This document shows positions 21,918-30,573 of a DNA stretch of 48,577 nucleotides, piece after piece. Below the pieces are notes generated by a model. The model did no database searches and was not told the origin of the DNA. It saw nothing but the letters and a program-made list of their open reading frames with translations. The DNA comes from Firm-04 sp045642925 (GTDB lineage: Bacteria; Bacillota; Clostridia; Oscillospirales; Ruminococcaceae), in contig JAZUJW010000050.1 in NCBI GenBank assembly GCA_045642925.1, positions 1-48,577 on the forward strand. The letters run 5' to 3'. Numbering within the stretch: the stretch's first letter is position 1; every line of letters starts with the position of its first letter. The position numbers were made by a program, and so were the translations under genes.

Positions 21918-24274
21918 GATTCGCCCTCCCCATAAACGACCTTGGCATAGTCAACAGTCGCTTTTGCATCTTTTGCATAGCAGTCTGCGCCGATTTTTTT
22001 TGCGTAATCCTCCGTCAGAACCGCGCCGCCAACGACCGTTTTGCACGAAGGATACTGCTGATGCAGAAGGGCAATCGTTTCTTCCATTGCACCGACCGTT
22101 GTGGTCATCAGCGCACTCAGTCCCACCAACGAAACCTGATGTTCGATTGCGGCATCCACAATTTTCTGCGGCGGAACATCTCTGCCGAGGTCAATGACTG
22201 AATAGCCGTAGTTTTCCAACAGAAGCTTCACAATATTCTTTCCAATGTCATGCACGTCACCTTGTACGGTTGCGATCACAATTTCACCGAGATTGCCGGC
22301 ACCGCCAGCCATATACGCTTTCAGCACACCAAATGCACCTTGTGCGGCGGTTGCAGCCTGCAAAAGCTGCGGCAGGAACAATTTTCCCTTTTCATAACCA
22401 TCCCCGACTTTGTCAAGTGCAGGAATCAGCATCTCATTGACAATATCAAGCGGCTGAATACCGTCTGCCAATGCAGTTTCTGTTAATTTTGCAGCCTCCT
22501 GCTTCAAACCGTGCATGACAGCCGTTTCCAGCGTTTGTTCAGCATTTGCAGGAGAAACGGTCGGTGCAGCATTACCTGCATCCTGATAGCAGGCAATAAA
22601 ATCCGCGCAGTTTGCATCAAATCCCGCAAGCATCCGATAGGCACGAACCGTATCCATCATATCCGCAGATTTCGGGTTGAGAATCGGAAGTGTCAGACCA
22701 GCAGAAAGTGCCATATTCAAGAATGCACGGTTGATAATTGGTCTATTCGGCAAACCAAAACTGATATTGGAAACGCCAAGCACTGTTTGCAAGCCAAGTT
22801 CGTTCCGTACACGCGCAAGAGCCGAAAGAGTCGTATTTGCTGCGCTGTCGCTTGTAGAAGCAGTCAAAGTCAGACAGTCAAGGTAAACATCCTCTTTACG
22901 GATACCAATTGAAACAGCACGTTCCAAAATCTTTTTACCAATTTCAAAGCGCTCCTCCGCCGTGGCAGGAATACCATTTTCATCCAGCGTCAAGCCGACA
23001 ATTGATGCGCCATAATGTTTGACCAAAGGCAGAATTGCCTGCAAAGACGCTTCTTTTCCGCAGACAGAATTCACGATTGGCTTACCCGCATAGATGCGAA
23101 GGGCAGCTTCCAACGCCGCAGGATCAGAAGAATCGAGTTGCAGCGGCAGTTCTGTGACCTCCGTGATCGCCTGCACAGCCTGCGGCAGAACAGCCGCTTC
23201 ATCAATGCCGGGCGTACCGACATTCACATCCAGAATGTCCGCACCTGCGTCAGTTTGCGAAATAGCCTCCGCCCGCAGATAATCCATATCACCAGCAAGA
23301 AGCGCCGCTTTCATCAATTTCTTACCGGTCGGATTGATTCGTTCACCGATCACGCGCGGCATATCCAGCAAAACCGTTTTCGTTGCAGAACAAACCGCAT
23401 TTGGAACGGTTCGTATTGCTTTATTACGCTGTTTCGCGGATAATGCCTTTCTGACAGCACGGATATAATCGGGCGTCGTTCCGCAGCATCCGCCGAAAAT
23501 CTGCACGCCAAAATCAGCGTATGTCATCAGAATATCAGCAAATTCTTCCGCAGATACGTGATATTCGCCCGTAATCGGATCAGGCAGTCCTGCATTCGGC
23601 TTCGCAATCAGCGGAAGGTTTGTCCATCCGGAAAGCTCCTCCATCAAAGGACGCACTTCCTTCGGCCCGAGCGAACAATTCATGCCGATCGCATCCACGC
23701 CAAGGCCTTCCAGTGTCAGTGCCATCGCGGAAATCGGGCATCCCGTGAATGTTCTGCCGTTTTCCGTAAATGTCATCGTACAAAAAACAGGAAGATGCGT
23801 GTTTTCTTTAGCAGCAAGAACTGCCGCCTTCGTTTCCAGCAAATCGCTCATGGTTTCAATGGCGATGAGATCTGCACCTGCTTCTTCTGCAGCGACCATG
23901 ACCTCTTTGTATGCCTCGTAGGCTTCCTCGAATGTCAGAGTCCCTGCGGGCTGCAAAAGCTGACCTGTCGGGCCGACATCAAGCGCAACAAATGACCGAT
24001 TTTCAGCAGTATTTTTCGCAAGTTTCACTGCTGCTTTCACACATTCGACAGCATCGACACCCGTTCCAGCAAGTTTCAGGCGATTTGCGCCAAATGTGTT
24101 CGCCATGAAAATCTGCGAACCTGCTTCGATATAGGCACGGTGCACCCGTGCAATACGTTCTGGGTCGGTGAATACAAGCGCTTCAGGCAGTTCTCCCGCA
24201 GAAAGATGCAGCATCGTACCCATTCCACCGTCCAAAAAGACAAACTCCTCTTTCAGAATTGCAGACAAATCCAT
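21905..24274 (-). CDS. metH: Cobalamin-dependent methionine synthase, without reactivation domain
   Basis: The protein has 789 residues with three modules. The homocysteine-binding barrel (about 1-290) has zinc ligands in GMNCSLGP and FGGCCGTTPDYI. The pterin-binding methyl-H4folate domain (about 310-560) has MPRVIGERINPTGKK and VDILDVN-type strands. The cap and B12-binding domains (about 590-789) have the DxHxxG cobalt ligand in GDVHDIGKNIVKLLLENYGY. Together they transfer a methyl group from 5-methyl-H4folate via cobalamin to homocysteine. The C-terminal AdoMet/reactivation domain of E. coli MetH (about 1227 aa) is missing and is instead encoded by the gene just upstream in the operon. The start follows GAAAGGAT. 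Confidence 0.96.
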   Translation of the reverse strand: MDLSAILKEEFVFLDGGMGTMLHLSAGELPEALVFTDPERIARVHRAYIEAGSQIFMANTFGANRLKLAGTGVDAVECVKAAVKLAKNTAENRSFVALDVGPTGQLLQPAGTLTFEEAYEAYKEVMVAAEEAGADLIAIETMSDLLETKAAVLAAKENTHLPVFCTMTFTENGRTFTGCPISAMALTLEGLGVDAIGMNCSLGPKEVRPLMEELSGWTNLPLIAKPNAGLPDPITGEYHVSAEEFADILMTYADFGVQIFGGCCGTTPDYIRAVRKALSAKQRNKAIRTVPNAVCSATKTVLLDMPRVIGERINPTGKKLMKAALLAGDMDYLRAEAISQTDAGADILDVNVGTPGIDEAAVLPQAVQAITEVTELPLQLDSSDPAALEAALRIYAGKPIVNSVCGKEASLQAILPLVKHYGASIVGLTLDENGIPATAEERFEIGKKILERAVSIGIRKEDVYLDCLTLTASTSDSAANTTLSALARVRNELGLQTVLGVSNISFGLPNRPIINRAFLNMALSAGLTLPILNPKSADMMDTVRAYRMLAGFDANCADFIACYQDAGNAAPTVSPANAEQTLETAVMHGLKQEAAKLTETALADGIQPLDIVNEMLIPALDKVGDGYEKGKLFLPQLLQAATAAQGAFGVLKAYMAGGAGNLGEIVIATVQGDVHDIGKNIVKLLLENYGYSVIDLGRDVPPQKIVDAAIEHQVSLVGLSALMTTTVGAMEETIALLHQQYPSCKTVVGGAVLTEDYAKKIGADCYAKDAKATVDYAKVVYGEGESCGH

Positions 24275-24304
24275 GGTGATATCCTTTCAACTCACATAAA
24301 TGTG

Positions 24305-24976
24305 TTATTTTTGATATGCGCAATTTTTGATATGCGGGCATTCGGCACAGCTTTTTCCACATCCGAACCGACGCGCATCTTTGGTTGGATGATGGGACAG
24401 ACCAATTATTGCGGTCACTGATTTCATCGGAAGTAGCAAGTTGCTGTTTGTGACCGTCAAACCAATGGTTCTTTGTGCATTTAACAATGCAAGAATGCCT
24501 TTCTGCGCCGTCAGCGGAAAATCGCCGTACCCCGCTGAAAATCGTTCCGTGTGATATGGAAAGTTCGCATTTGCAAGGATTTCTTTTTCAACTTGCTGAC
24601 AAACAAATTCCACTGCCGCACCCGCAGCAGCATCCAGCATGACGGCTTTTGCCATATTTTGCGTTTGAAAACGACGAATCAGTGCGTCGACCGCGGAAGA
24701 AAGCGTGACCGAAATGAGCGCAGCCTGTTCGCATCCGGAAAGGTGCATCGCAATATCTGCACCCTCCAATGGCAGCGCTTCGAGATACGGAACAGAATCA
24801 TGCCATTGAATCGGAAAAACACGATAGATCCTGCGTGGCTGCATTGTTTTGCAAAGGAGCGAAATACATTCCTCCAACTGCGCTGAAAGCTGCGTATCGA
24901 AAGCTTTCGCCCCCAGATAGCGCATGATCTCAATGCGGTCAAAATCTTCTGGCTGCATCCAATCCATTCGCTCCAT
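24305..24976 (-). CDS. Methionine synthase reactivation domain as a separate protein
   Basis: The protein has about 223 residues. It matches the AdoMet-binding activation domain of MetH: a start EIMRYLGAKAFD, a central helical region, and the SAM-contacting RFSAGYGDFPL (RxxxGY in the family) with the following LTAQKGILALLNAQRTIGLTVT. The C-terminus has a Cys cluster, CGKSCAECPHIKNC. It would use AdoMet and a flavodoxin-type electron donor to rescue oxidised cob(II)alamin in the synthase encoded 30 bases downstream. The start is uncertain: the longest in-frame reading begins at 25015, overlapping metF by 77 bases. I give 24976, which reduces the overlap; 24967 and 24958 are also possible. Confidence 0.85.
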   Translation of the reverse strand: MERMDWMQPEDFDRIEIMRYLGAKAFDTQLSAQLEECISLLCKTMQPRRIYRVFPIQWHDSVPYLEALPLEGADIAMHLSGCEQAALISVTLSSAVDALIRRFQTQNMAKAVMLDAAAGAAVEFVCQQVEKEILANANFPYHTERFSAGYGDFPLTAQKGILALLNAQRTIGLTVTNSNLLLPMKSVTAIIGLSHHPTKDARRFGCGKSCAECPHIKNCAYQK

Positions 24977-25823
24977 CTCGCACTGCTTCAGTGATATATC
25001 GCGCAACATCAGCATTATTCATTGTGTAAATGTGTACACCATCTACCCCATGCTCATACAGATCAAGAATCTGTTCGATTGCATATTCCAGTCCGGCAGC
25101 TTTCAAAGATTGCGAATCATCGCCATACCGAGAAAGCAATTTCGCAAGTCTTGGGGGAATGCTTGCGCCGCAAAGGGAAACCATGCGCTCAATGGATTTT
25201 TTATTTGTTATCGGCATAATACCAGCTTCTACAGGCACATTGACACCTGCGATCGCAAGCTTCTCCTGAAAGCGATAAAAGTCGTGATTATTGAAGAATA
25301 ATTGCGAAATCAGGTGCGAAACGCCAGCATCGACTTTCTCTTTCAAATGATGAATGTCACTGACCAAATCTTGCGCTTCGGGATGTCCTTCGGGATAGCA
25401 GCCTCCACAAATATCAAAATCACCGTGTTCACGTATAAATGCAACCAATTCAGAAGCATAGTGGAAATCATTTTTCGGTTCGGTATTTGGGTTCCTGTCG
25501 CCGCGCAATGCGAGAATATTCTCGATTCCACGCGCTTTAAACTCCTCCAGCTTTGCGAGAACAGATTCCTTCGATTCATTGATCCCGGGAAGATGTGCGA
25601 TCGAAAGAACACCATTTTTTTTCTGAATATGCTCACAAATCTCGGCAGTGGATGCCCCAGGGACAGAACCGCCCGCACCATAGGTCACACTGATGAAATC
25701 AGGCATCAGTCCGTTCAACGCATCAAGCGTCTGATAGATACTGTCAATCGGTGTTGTCGGCTTCGGGGGGAACACCTCAAACGAAAAAACACGTTTTTTC
25801 GAGAATAATTCAATTGCTTTCAT
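24939..25823 (-). CDS. metF: 5,10-methylenetetrahydrofolate reductase
   Basis: The 294-residue protein is a TIM-barrel flavoprotein of normal MetF length. It begins FSFEVFPPKP, with the catalytic Glu after the first strand, and continues DFISVTYGAGGS, NILALRGD, DICGGCYPEGHPEA and SQLFFNN, all MetF/Pfam MTHFR hallmarks. It makes 5-methyl-H4folate, the methyl donor for the MetH encoded two genes on. The start at 25823 follows GGAGG by six bases and lies inside the last codons of ung (14-base overlap). Its 3' end overlaps the reactivation-domain gene. The clustering of metF, the reactivation gene and metH gives a complete folate-to-methionine step. Confidence 0.95.
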   Translation of the reverse strand: MKAIELFSKKRVFSFEVFPPKPTTPIDSIYQTLDALNGLMPDFISVTYGAGGSVPGASTAEICEHIQKKNGVLSIAHLPGINESKESVLAKLEEFKARGIENILALRGDRNPNTEPKNDFHYASELVAFIREHGDFDICGGCYPEGHPEAQDLVSDIHHLKEKVDAGVSHLISQLFFNNHDFYRFQEKLAIAGVNVPVEAGIMPITNKKSIERMVSLCGASIPPRLAKLLSRYGDDSQSLKAAGLEYAIEQILDLYEHGVDGVHIYTMNNADVARYITEAVRDGANGLDAARRF

Positions 25824-26514
25824 TTGTATCCTCCATTTCTGTATGGTCAATGCTCCAGTCAATCGGCGCCATTCCGTGCGCTATCAGAAAAGCATTTGTC
25901 TTCGAGAAATGCTTGCATCCGAAGAAACCATTGTACGCAGACAACGGACTCGGATGCGCACATTGCAAAATCAAATGCTGCGTATTTGTTATCAGATTTG
26001 CTTTTTTACGAGCGTTTCCGCCCCAAAGTAAAAACACAACCGGCTGTTCTCTTTTGTTCAATAAACGAATGATTTCGTCCGTGATTTGCTCCCAGCCCAT
26101 TCCCTGATGGCTGTTTGCCTGGCCGGCCCGTACAGTTAATGCCGCATTTAAAAGCAAAACGCCCTGCTTCGCCCAAGCGGTCAAATCACCATGACCGCTA
26201 TTGTTATCAATACCGACATCCGATTTTATTTCCTTGAAAATATTAACAAGTGAAGGCGGCGGCTGTATTCCTTTTCGCACCGAAAAACTCAGCCCATGCG
26301 CCTGTCCTTCGCCATGGTACGGATCCTGTCCCAGAATCACACAGCGCACATCTTGATACGGTGTATATTTTAACGCATTAAAAATGTCGTACATACTTGG
26401 ATAGATCTTTTTTGTACGATATTCTTGCAAGAGAAATTGCCTTAATTTCTGATAACTTTCCGATTGAAACGCAGGGGCAAGCAGTGCATCCCAATCATTT
26501 CCGATATTGACCAT
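25810..26514 (-). CDS. ung: Uracil-DNA glycosylase, family 1
   Basis: The 234-residue protein has the complete UDG signature. The catalytic Asp water-activating loop is VILGQDPYHGEGQAHGLSFSV, the Pro-rich loop PPPSLVNIFKEI follows, and the C-terminal HPSPLSAY loop carries the catalytic His. It excises uracil from DNA in base-excision repair. I start at ATG 26514 because AAGGAG lies six bases upstream; an in-frame TTG at 26532 precedes that ribosome site. It is the second gene of the operon, 19 bases after alr and overlapping metF. Nothing links its function to its neighbours. Confidence 0.96.
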   Translation of the reverse strand: MVNIGNDWDALLAPAFQSESYQKLRQFLLQEYRTKKIYPSMYDIFNALKYTPYQDVRCVILGQDPYHGEGQAHGLSFSVRKGIQPPPSLVNIFKEIKSDVGIDNNSGHGDLTAWAKQGVLLLNAALTVRAGQANSHQGMGWEQITDEIIRLLNKREQPVVFLLWGGNARKKANLITNTQHLILQCAHPSPLSAYNGFFGCKHFSKTNAFLIAHGMAPIDWSIDHTEMEDTNESN

Positions 26515-26533
26515 AAATTGCTCCTTTGCCAAA

Positions 26534-27721
26534 TTACGCCTGTGTATTTCGCAATATATTGTCAGACACTCCGATTACTTCTCCGCCACGCAGGAAAAAC
26601 CTCGGAACACGCTCACCGACAGCGCAAACAACTTCATAATTGATGGTTCCGGTATGTTCAGCAATCAGATCCGCCGAACATTTACCTTGCGAATCACCAA
26701 AAATTGTGACGGTATCACCAACGGCAAGATACGGCGCATCCGTGATGTCAAGCATCAGTTGATCCATGCAAACACGACCAATCAGCGGGAAAAGCCGATC
26801 ACGGATCAGCATTTTGCAATCATTTGCATTTGCCCGCCAGAATCCGTCTGCATATCCAATCGGTACGGTCGCAACAAGCCGCGGACGGTCAGCGGTATAG
26901 GTATGACCATAACTGATGCTATCTCCCGCTTCGATCTGTTTTATGTGTGAAATCACGCTTTTCAGCTTCATCACAGGACGAAGTTCCGGAAGACTGCGTA
27001 CATCCGCAGAGGGTTTCAAACCATAAAGCACAACACCCGCACGCACCATGTCCAAATGAAATTCGGGATAGTCAAAAATTGCGGCGCTGTTCGCACAGTG
27101 GCGCAGCGCAAAACGAATTCCGCGCTGTTGTAAAAACTCCACAGCTTCCATGAAGGCATGAAACTGCATTTTCGTATAAGATTCGCCGTTTTCGCCTTCA
27201 TCTGCTGACGCAAAATGTGTGAAAATGCCCTCCGATATCAGACACGGCAGATTGCACACCGCCAGTGCATCAGCCATTTCATCATGCACGCCGTGATGCT
27301 GAAATCCAATTCTGCCCATACCTGTGTCAATTTTGATGTGAATTTTTACACGAACGCCTGCTGCCATTGCCGCCTGCGACAAAGCTTCTCCATAGGTTCG
27401 TGAATACACACACTGTGAAATCTGATATTTTGCAAGCAAATGTGCGCATTCCGAAGGAGTGTAGCCGAGAATCAGAATCGGGAGCGAGATGTTTGCTTCC
27501 CGCAGTTGTACTGCTTCCTCCAAATTGGAAACGGCAAGAAAATCTGCGCCAAGTGATTCGTATAAATTGGCAAGACGGACGGCGTTATGTCCGTATGCAT
27601 TGGCTTTGATCACACAGCAAACCTTCGCGTCCTCTCCGGTAGATTTTCGTACCTGCATGAAATTCCATGCGGCATTGTCAAGACTGATCTCTGCCCATGT
27701 ACGTTTTCTGATGCCTTGCAT
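26534..27721 (-). CDS. alr: Alanine racemase (PLP-dependent)
   Basis: The 395-residue protein has the PLP lysine at Lys39 in CCVIKANAYGH and IDTGMGRIGF in the barrel. The C-terminal Tyr-containing motif is DSISYGHTYTADRPRLVATVPIGYADGF, and RVCMDQLMLDIT follows, which together make the complete alr signature. It interconverts L- and D-alanine for peptidoglycan. It is the promoter-proximal gene of the alr-ung-metF-(metH activation)-metH-dtd operon. Its ribosome site GAAAGGA is about 13 bases from the ATG, longer than usual, so translation may be moderate. It lies divergent to sigG. Confidence 0.95.
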   Translation of the reverse strand: MQGIRKRTWAEISLDNAAWNFMQVRKSTGEDAKVCCVIKANAYGHNAVRLANLYESLGADFLAVSNLEEAVQLREANISLPILILGYTPSECAHLLAKYQISQCVYSRTYGEALSQAAMAAGVRVKIHIKIDTGMGRIGFQHHGVHDEMADALAVCNLPCLISEGIFTHFASADEGENGESYTKMQFHAFMEAVEFLQQRGIRFALRHCANSAAIFDYPEFHLDMVRAGVVLYGLKPSADVRSLPELRPVMKLKSVISHIKQIEAGDSISYGHTYTADRPRLVATVPIGYADGFWRANANDCKMLIRDRLFPLIGRVCMDQLMLDITDAPYLAVGDTVTIFGDSQGKCSADLIAEHTGTINYEVVCAVGERVPRFFLRGGEVIGVSDNILRNTQA

Positions 27722-27758
27722 ATTGTAGTCAGGGTCCTTTCATTGAAAATCAAATTTT

Positions 27759-27787
27759 ATTATAGCATATTTCTACGGATTTGTAAA
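27759..27787 (-). promoter_or_regulatory. Sigma-A promoter of the alr operon
   Basis: Minus strand: -35 TTTACA (27787-27782), 17-base spacer, -10 TATAAT (27764-27759). Confidence 0.87.
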
Positions 27788-27859
27788 GCAGTTCTTTTTT
27801 GATTCTTTCTGATTATGGCCGCAATATTTGGGAATAATTCCAGCGAAGGGAGTGATGAC

Positions 27860-28633
27860 ATGGCATACCAGAAAGTTGTCATATCGGGACTGGATACTTC
27901 AAAGCTTGAGGTCTTGAAAGAAGATGAGAAGATTGCGCTTCTGCGTGATTTTCAGGAGCATGGCAATAAGAAGGCACGGGACAGGCTGATCCAAGGGAAT
28001 TTACGTTTAGTGCTCTCTGTCATTCAGCGCTTTACAGGCAGAGGCGAAGACGTAGATGACCTGTTCCAGATAGGCGTCATTGGATTGATGAAAGCAGTGA
28101 ACAACTTCGATTTGTCCAAAGATGTGCGTTTTTCAACGTATTGTGTCCCAATGATATCCGGTGAATTGCGGCGGTATCTGCGCGATTATCACACGATCAA
28201 AGTCAGCCGTTCCCTGCGTGACCTTGCATACAAAGCCATGCAAGTCAAAGAATCACTCATCGCAAAAAATGGCAAGGAGCCGACGATTGAGGAGATTTCG
28301 CAGGAAGTAGGCGCAAATCGTGCAGATGTTGTGATGGCGCTCGAAAGCATCACCGATCCGGTTTCCCTTTACGACCCGCTGTATTCAGACACGGGTGACA
28401 CGCTTTATCTGATGGATCAGATCAGTGACCCGAACAGCGACGAAAGCTGGATGCACGAAATTGCACTAAAAGACGCAATTGCTGGATTATCAGAACGCGA
28501 GCGCAGTATTCTCAACCGCCGTTTCATGCAGGGAAAAACGCAGGTAGAAGTCGCAAATGAAATCGGCATTTCACAAGCGCAGGTATCACGACTCGAAAAA
28601 GGGGCAATTGCGAAAATCAAAGAACAAATCTGA
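27860..28633 (+). CDS. sigG: Sporulation sigma factor G
   Basis: The 257-residue protein begins YQKVVISGLDTSKLEVLKED, the SigG-type N-terminal anchor (VEICGVNTSKLPVL in B. subtilis). It then has region 2 (DDLFQIGVIGLMKAVNNFD, RFSTYCVPMISGELRRYLRD) and region 3. Region 4 carries the HTH KTQVEVANEIGISQAQVSRLEK. In Bacillus it directs late forespore transcription. I start at ATG 27860 seven bases after AAGGGAG, giving a length close to the 260 aa norm; the earlier ATG at 27815 lacks a good site. No sigma-A promoter is obvious upstream. Its partner genes spoIIGA/sigE are not beside it. Confidence 0.9.
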   Translation: MAYQKVVISGLDTSKLEVLKEDEKIALLRDFQEHGNKKARDRLIQGNLRLVLSVIQRFTGRGEDVDDLFQIGVIGLMKAVNNFDLSKDVRFSTYCVPMISGELRRYLRDYHTIKVSRSLRDLAYKAMQVKESLIAKNGKEPTIEEISQEVGANRADVVMALESITDPVSLYDPLYSDTGDTLYLMDQISDPNSDESWMHEIALKDAIAGLSERERSILNRRFMQGKTQVEVANEIGISQAQVSRLEKGAIAKIKEQI

Positions 28634-28639
28634 AAGGTA

Positions 28640-28668
28640 TTGACGTAGCCGCAAGTTTGTGCTATAAT
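28640..28668 (+). promoter_or_regulatory. Sigma-A promoter of the permease gene, followed by a leader hairpin
   Basis: -35 TTGACG (28640-28645), 17-base spacer, -10 TATAAT (28663-28668). The leader then contains TCCGCA-N8-TGCGGA, a small stem that includes part of the GGAG ribosome site. Confidence 0.82.
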
Positions 28669-28703
28669 GAATCCGCAATTTTTGATGCGGAGATGTTGAT
28701 ATC

Positions 28704-29825
28704 ATGCAAAAGGTTCGTATGTTCGTAAAAAATCAAACTGTTCTCAGTATTGCGGCATTGCTTGCGGCTGCATCCATGCTATTTGTCCCGCCTTCTGCGG
28801 CATATCTGGGATATCTGAACGCTGACACGCTGATTCTGCTGTTTTCACTGATGGCAGCAGTTTCAGGACTTCGTATTTGCGGCGTTTTTCAAAAACTGGC
28901 ACAAGGTCTGACGAAAAAATGCAGCACTGCAAGACTCCTCGCGCTGGTGATGCTTCTGGTCTGCTTTTTTTCGTCCATGTTCATCACAAACGATGTCGCA
29001 TTACTGACGTTTGTGCCTGTGACATTGCTGATATACAGCGGCAAAAATGATGCAGATGCGAAGAAAGCACTGATTCTGACTGTCGTTCTGGAAACAGCAG
29101 CCGCAAATCTTGGGAGCATGATGCTTCCGACAGGCAACCCGCAGAATATCTATCTTTGCTCCTACTACTCGATTTCAATGGGAACACTGATCAAAACGCT
29201 TCTGCCGTTTGGACTGCTTGCACTCATGCTGCTTTGTCTGACCGTACTGCTGATTCCAAAGCTGGCATTGTATTCCGTGAATACGAAAAGCGATGAAGAA
29301 TACGTATTTTCATGGAAAACGACGATCTGCTGCGCAATCATTTTTGTTCTTGCCCTGCTGACTGTTTCGAAGGTCATTTCTGCCTATGTCTGCCTGATCG
29401 CAGCCATTCTCCTGACCTTGATCGCCGACAAACACATTTTTGCAAAAGTCGATTACTTCCTGCTGATGACATTCGTCTGTTTCTTTGTATTTACGGGAAA
29501 TCTCGGCAGTATGGATGCCGTTCGGGAATTGCTCTCCAAGTGCATTGGCGGACGAGAACTTCTGGTCAGCATCATCGCCTCGCAGGTGTTCAGCAACGTC
29601 CCTGCCGCCCTCCTTCTCTCGAATTTCACCGATCAGGCAAAATTGCTGCTGATTGGCGTCAATCTCGGCGGACTTGGCACACCGATTGCCTCTCTTGCAA
29701 GCCTCATTTCGTACCAGCTTTACGCGAAAGAACAAAAAAGCGGCGGAAAATACATGAAAACTTTCTTCGTGTTCAATTTTGGTTTTCTGGCATTGATGAG
29801 CGTCAGCGCGATGTTTTTCGGCTGA
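28704..29825 (+). CDS. Ion transporter superfamily permease (ArsB / SLC13-like)
   Basis: The 373-residue protein has about ten hydrophobic segments. Motifs of the IT superfamily are visible in both halves: FITNDVALLTFVPVTLLIY and ANLGSMMLPTGNPQNIYL in the first, SNVPAALLLSNF and GGLGTPIASLASLISY in the second. These N/D-containing re-entrant loops form the substrate site in ArsB, CitM and SLC13 carriers. The substrate (arsenite, citrate, C4-dicarboxylate or other) is not decidable, and no arsR or other ars gene is adjacent. It has its own promoter. Its 3' end overlaps the converging acetyltransferase by 23 bases. Confidence 0.85.
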   Translation: MQKVRMFVKNQTVLSIAALLAAASMLFVPPSAAYLGYLNADTLILLFSLMAAVSGLRICGVFQKLAQGLTKKCSTARLLALVMLLVCFFSSMFITNDVALLTFVPVTLLIYSGKNDADAKKALILTVVLETAAANLGSMMLPTGNPQNIYLCSYYSISMGTLIKTLLPFGLLALMLLCLTVLLIPKLALYSVNTKSDEEYVFSWKTTICCAIIFVLALLTVSKVISAYVCLIAAILLTLIADKHIFAKVDYFLLMTFVCFFVFTGNLGSMDAVRELLSKCIGGRELLVSIIASQVFSNVPAALLLSNFTDQAKLLLIGVNLGGLGTPIASLASLISYQLYAKEQKSGGKYMKTFFVFNFGFLALMSVSAMFFG

Positions 29826-30375
29826 AATATTCTGAATCCAGCATCGAATAGAAGCAACTGTCCTCAAATGTCCCGCCATGCAGATACTTGTCACGCAGTC
29901 TTGCTTCAAACGTAAATCCGCATTTTTCAATGACACGCAGAGAAGCATGATTGGAGGGACGCGCCGAAATATCAATTTTGTGAAAATGAATGCATTCAAA
30001 TCCGTATTTTATCAATAAGAGCGTGGCTTCTGTTGCGAAGCCGCGCTTTTGATATTTTGCACCGATGCAATATTCAATTTCGCCATATTCGCTGCGGCTG
30101 TCTACCAGAAAAAATGCCGCCTGCCCGATGCATTCGCCATTCTCTTTCAGAATCACAGCCCAGCGATAGGTTTCCTCATTTTCATACCGTTCGATATATT
30201 TCATAAGCAATTCTGTGGTTTTCTCAATGGAGTCATATACAGGTTCTCCATAGTTTTCCTGAATCTTCCTGTCCCCTGCCCAGTTCCGATAGGCGGATTC
30301 TGCATCCGTTTTGCAAAATCTGCGCAGGATCAGACGTTCTGTTTCCATCATGATCGTTCCGCAGTGTGTCAGCAT
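29803..30375 (-). CDS. GNAT-family N-acetyltransferase (RimJ/RimL type)
   Basis: The protein has 190 residues. It shows the RimJ/RimL pattern: start METERLILRRFCKTDAESAYRNW, a central ECIGQAAFFLVDSRSEYGEIEYCI, the acetyl-CoA loop YQKRGFATEATLLLIKYGF, and NHASLRVIEKCGFTFEARLRDKY. The family acetylates ribosomal protein N-termini, antibiotics or metabolites; the target is unknown. The start at 30375 overlaps the Cys-rich gene's last codons by seven bases and follows GGGAGG, so it is translated from the same transcript as the FeoB-associated gene. It may therefore be expressed under iron limitation. Longer readings run through that gene in another frame and are not credible. Confidence 0.85.
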   Translation of the reverse strand: MLTHCGTIMMETERLILRRFCKTDAESAYRNWAGDRKIQENYGEPVYDSIEKTTELLMKYIERYENEETYRWAVILKENGECIGQAAFFLVDSRSEYGEIEYCIGAKYQKRGFATEATLLLIKYGFECIHFHKIDISARPSNHASLRVIEKCGFTFEARLRDKYLHGGTFEDSCFYSMLDSEYFSRKTSR

Positions 30376-30557
30376 TTCTCTTTCCCTCCCCTTGTGTTCT
30401 GATGACAGCTTCCACGCATGGCACAGCCTGCACAATTGCCGCCACATCCCGATTTTCCGCTTTTCTTCGCACGAATGATCGCAATGACCGCACAAATGAC
30501 TGCCGCAAGGATCAGACATCCCACCACAATACTGATAACATTCCATCCATCGCGCAT
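30369..30557 (-). CDS. FeoB-associated Cys-rich membrane protein
   Basis: The 62-residue protein has one membrane helix (about 5-28, VISIVVGCLILAAVICAVIA) and a cytoplasmic Cys-rich tail GKSGCGGNCAGCAMRGSCHQ. This CxxxCxxCxxxxxC pattern defines the small FeoB-associated family that accompanies ferrous iron transporters and probably handles Fe2+ at the inner face. Unlike usual it is not beside feoB but 2.2 kb away in the opposite direction. It shares an operator with feoAB. The start at 30557 is seven bases after AAGGGG; the ATG two codons earlier abuts that site. Confidence 0.9.
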   Translation of the reverse strand: MRDGWNVISIVVGCLILAAVICAVIAIIRAKKSGKSGCGGNCAGCAMRGSCHQNTRGGKEKC

Positions 30558-30573
30558 TTCCATTCCCCTTTCA

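Noticed and set aside
21905..27800. Cobalamin or SAM riboswitch controlling metH
   Set aside because: The methionine genes sit inside an operon led by alr, and its short leader shows no conserved B12-box or S-box core.
30376..30546. N-terminal extension of the GNAT gene
   Set aside because: It would read through the FeoB-associated gene in another frame; the Cys-rich gene's motifs are real and a good ribosome site precedes 30375.
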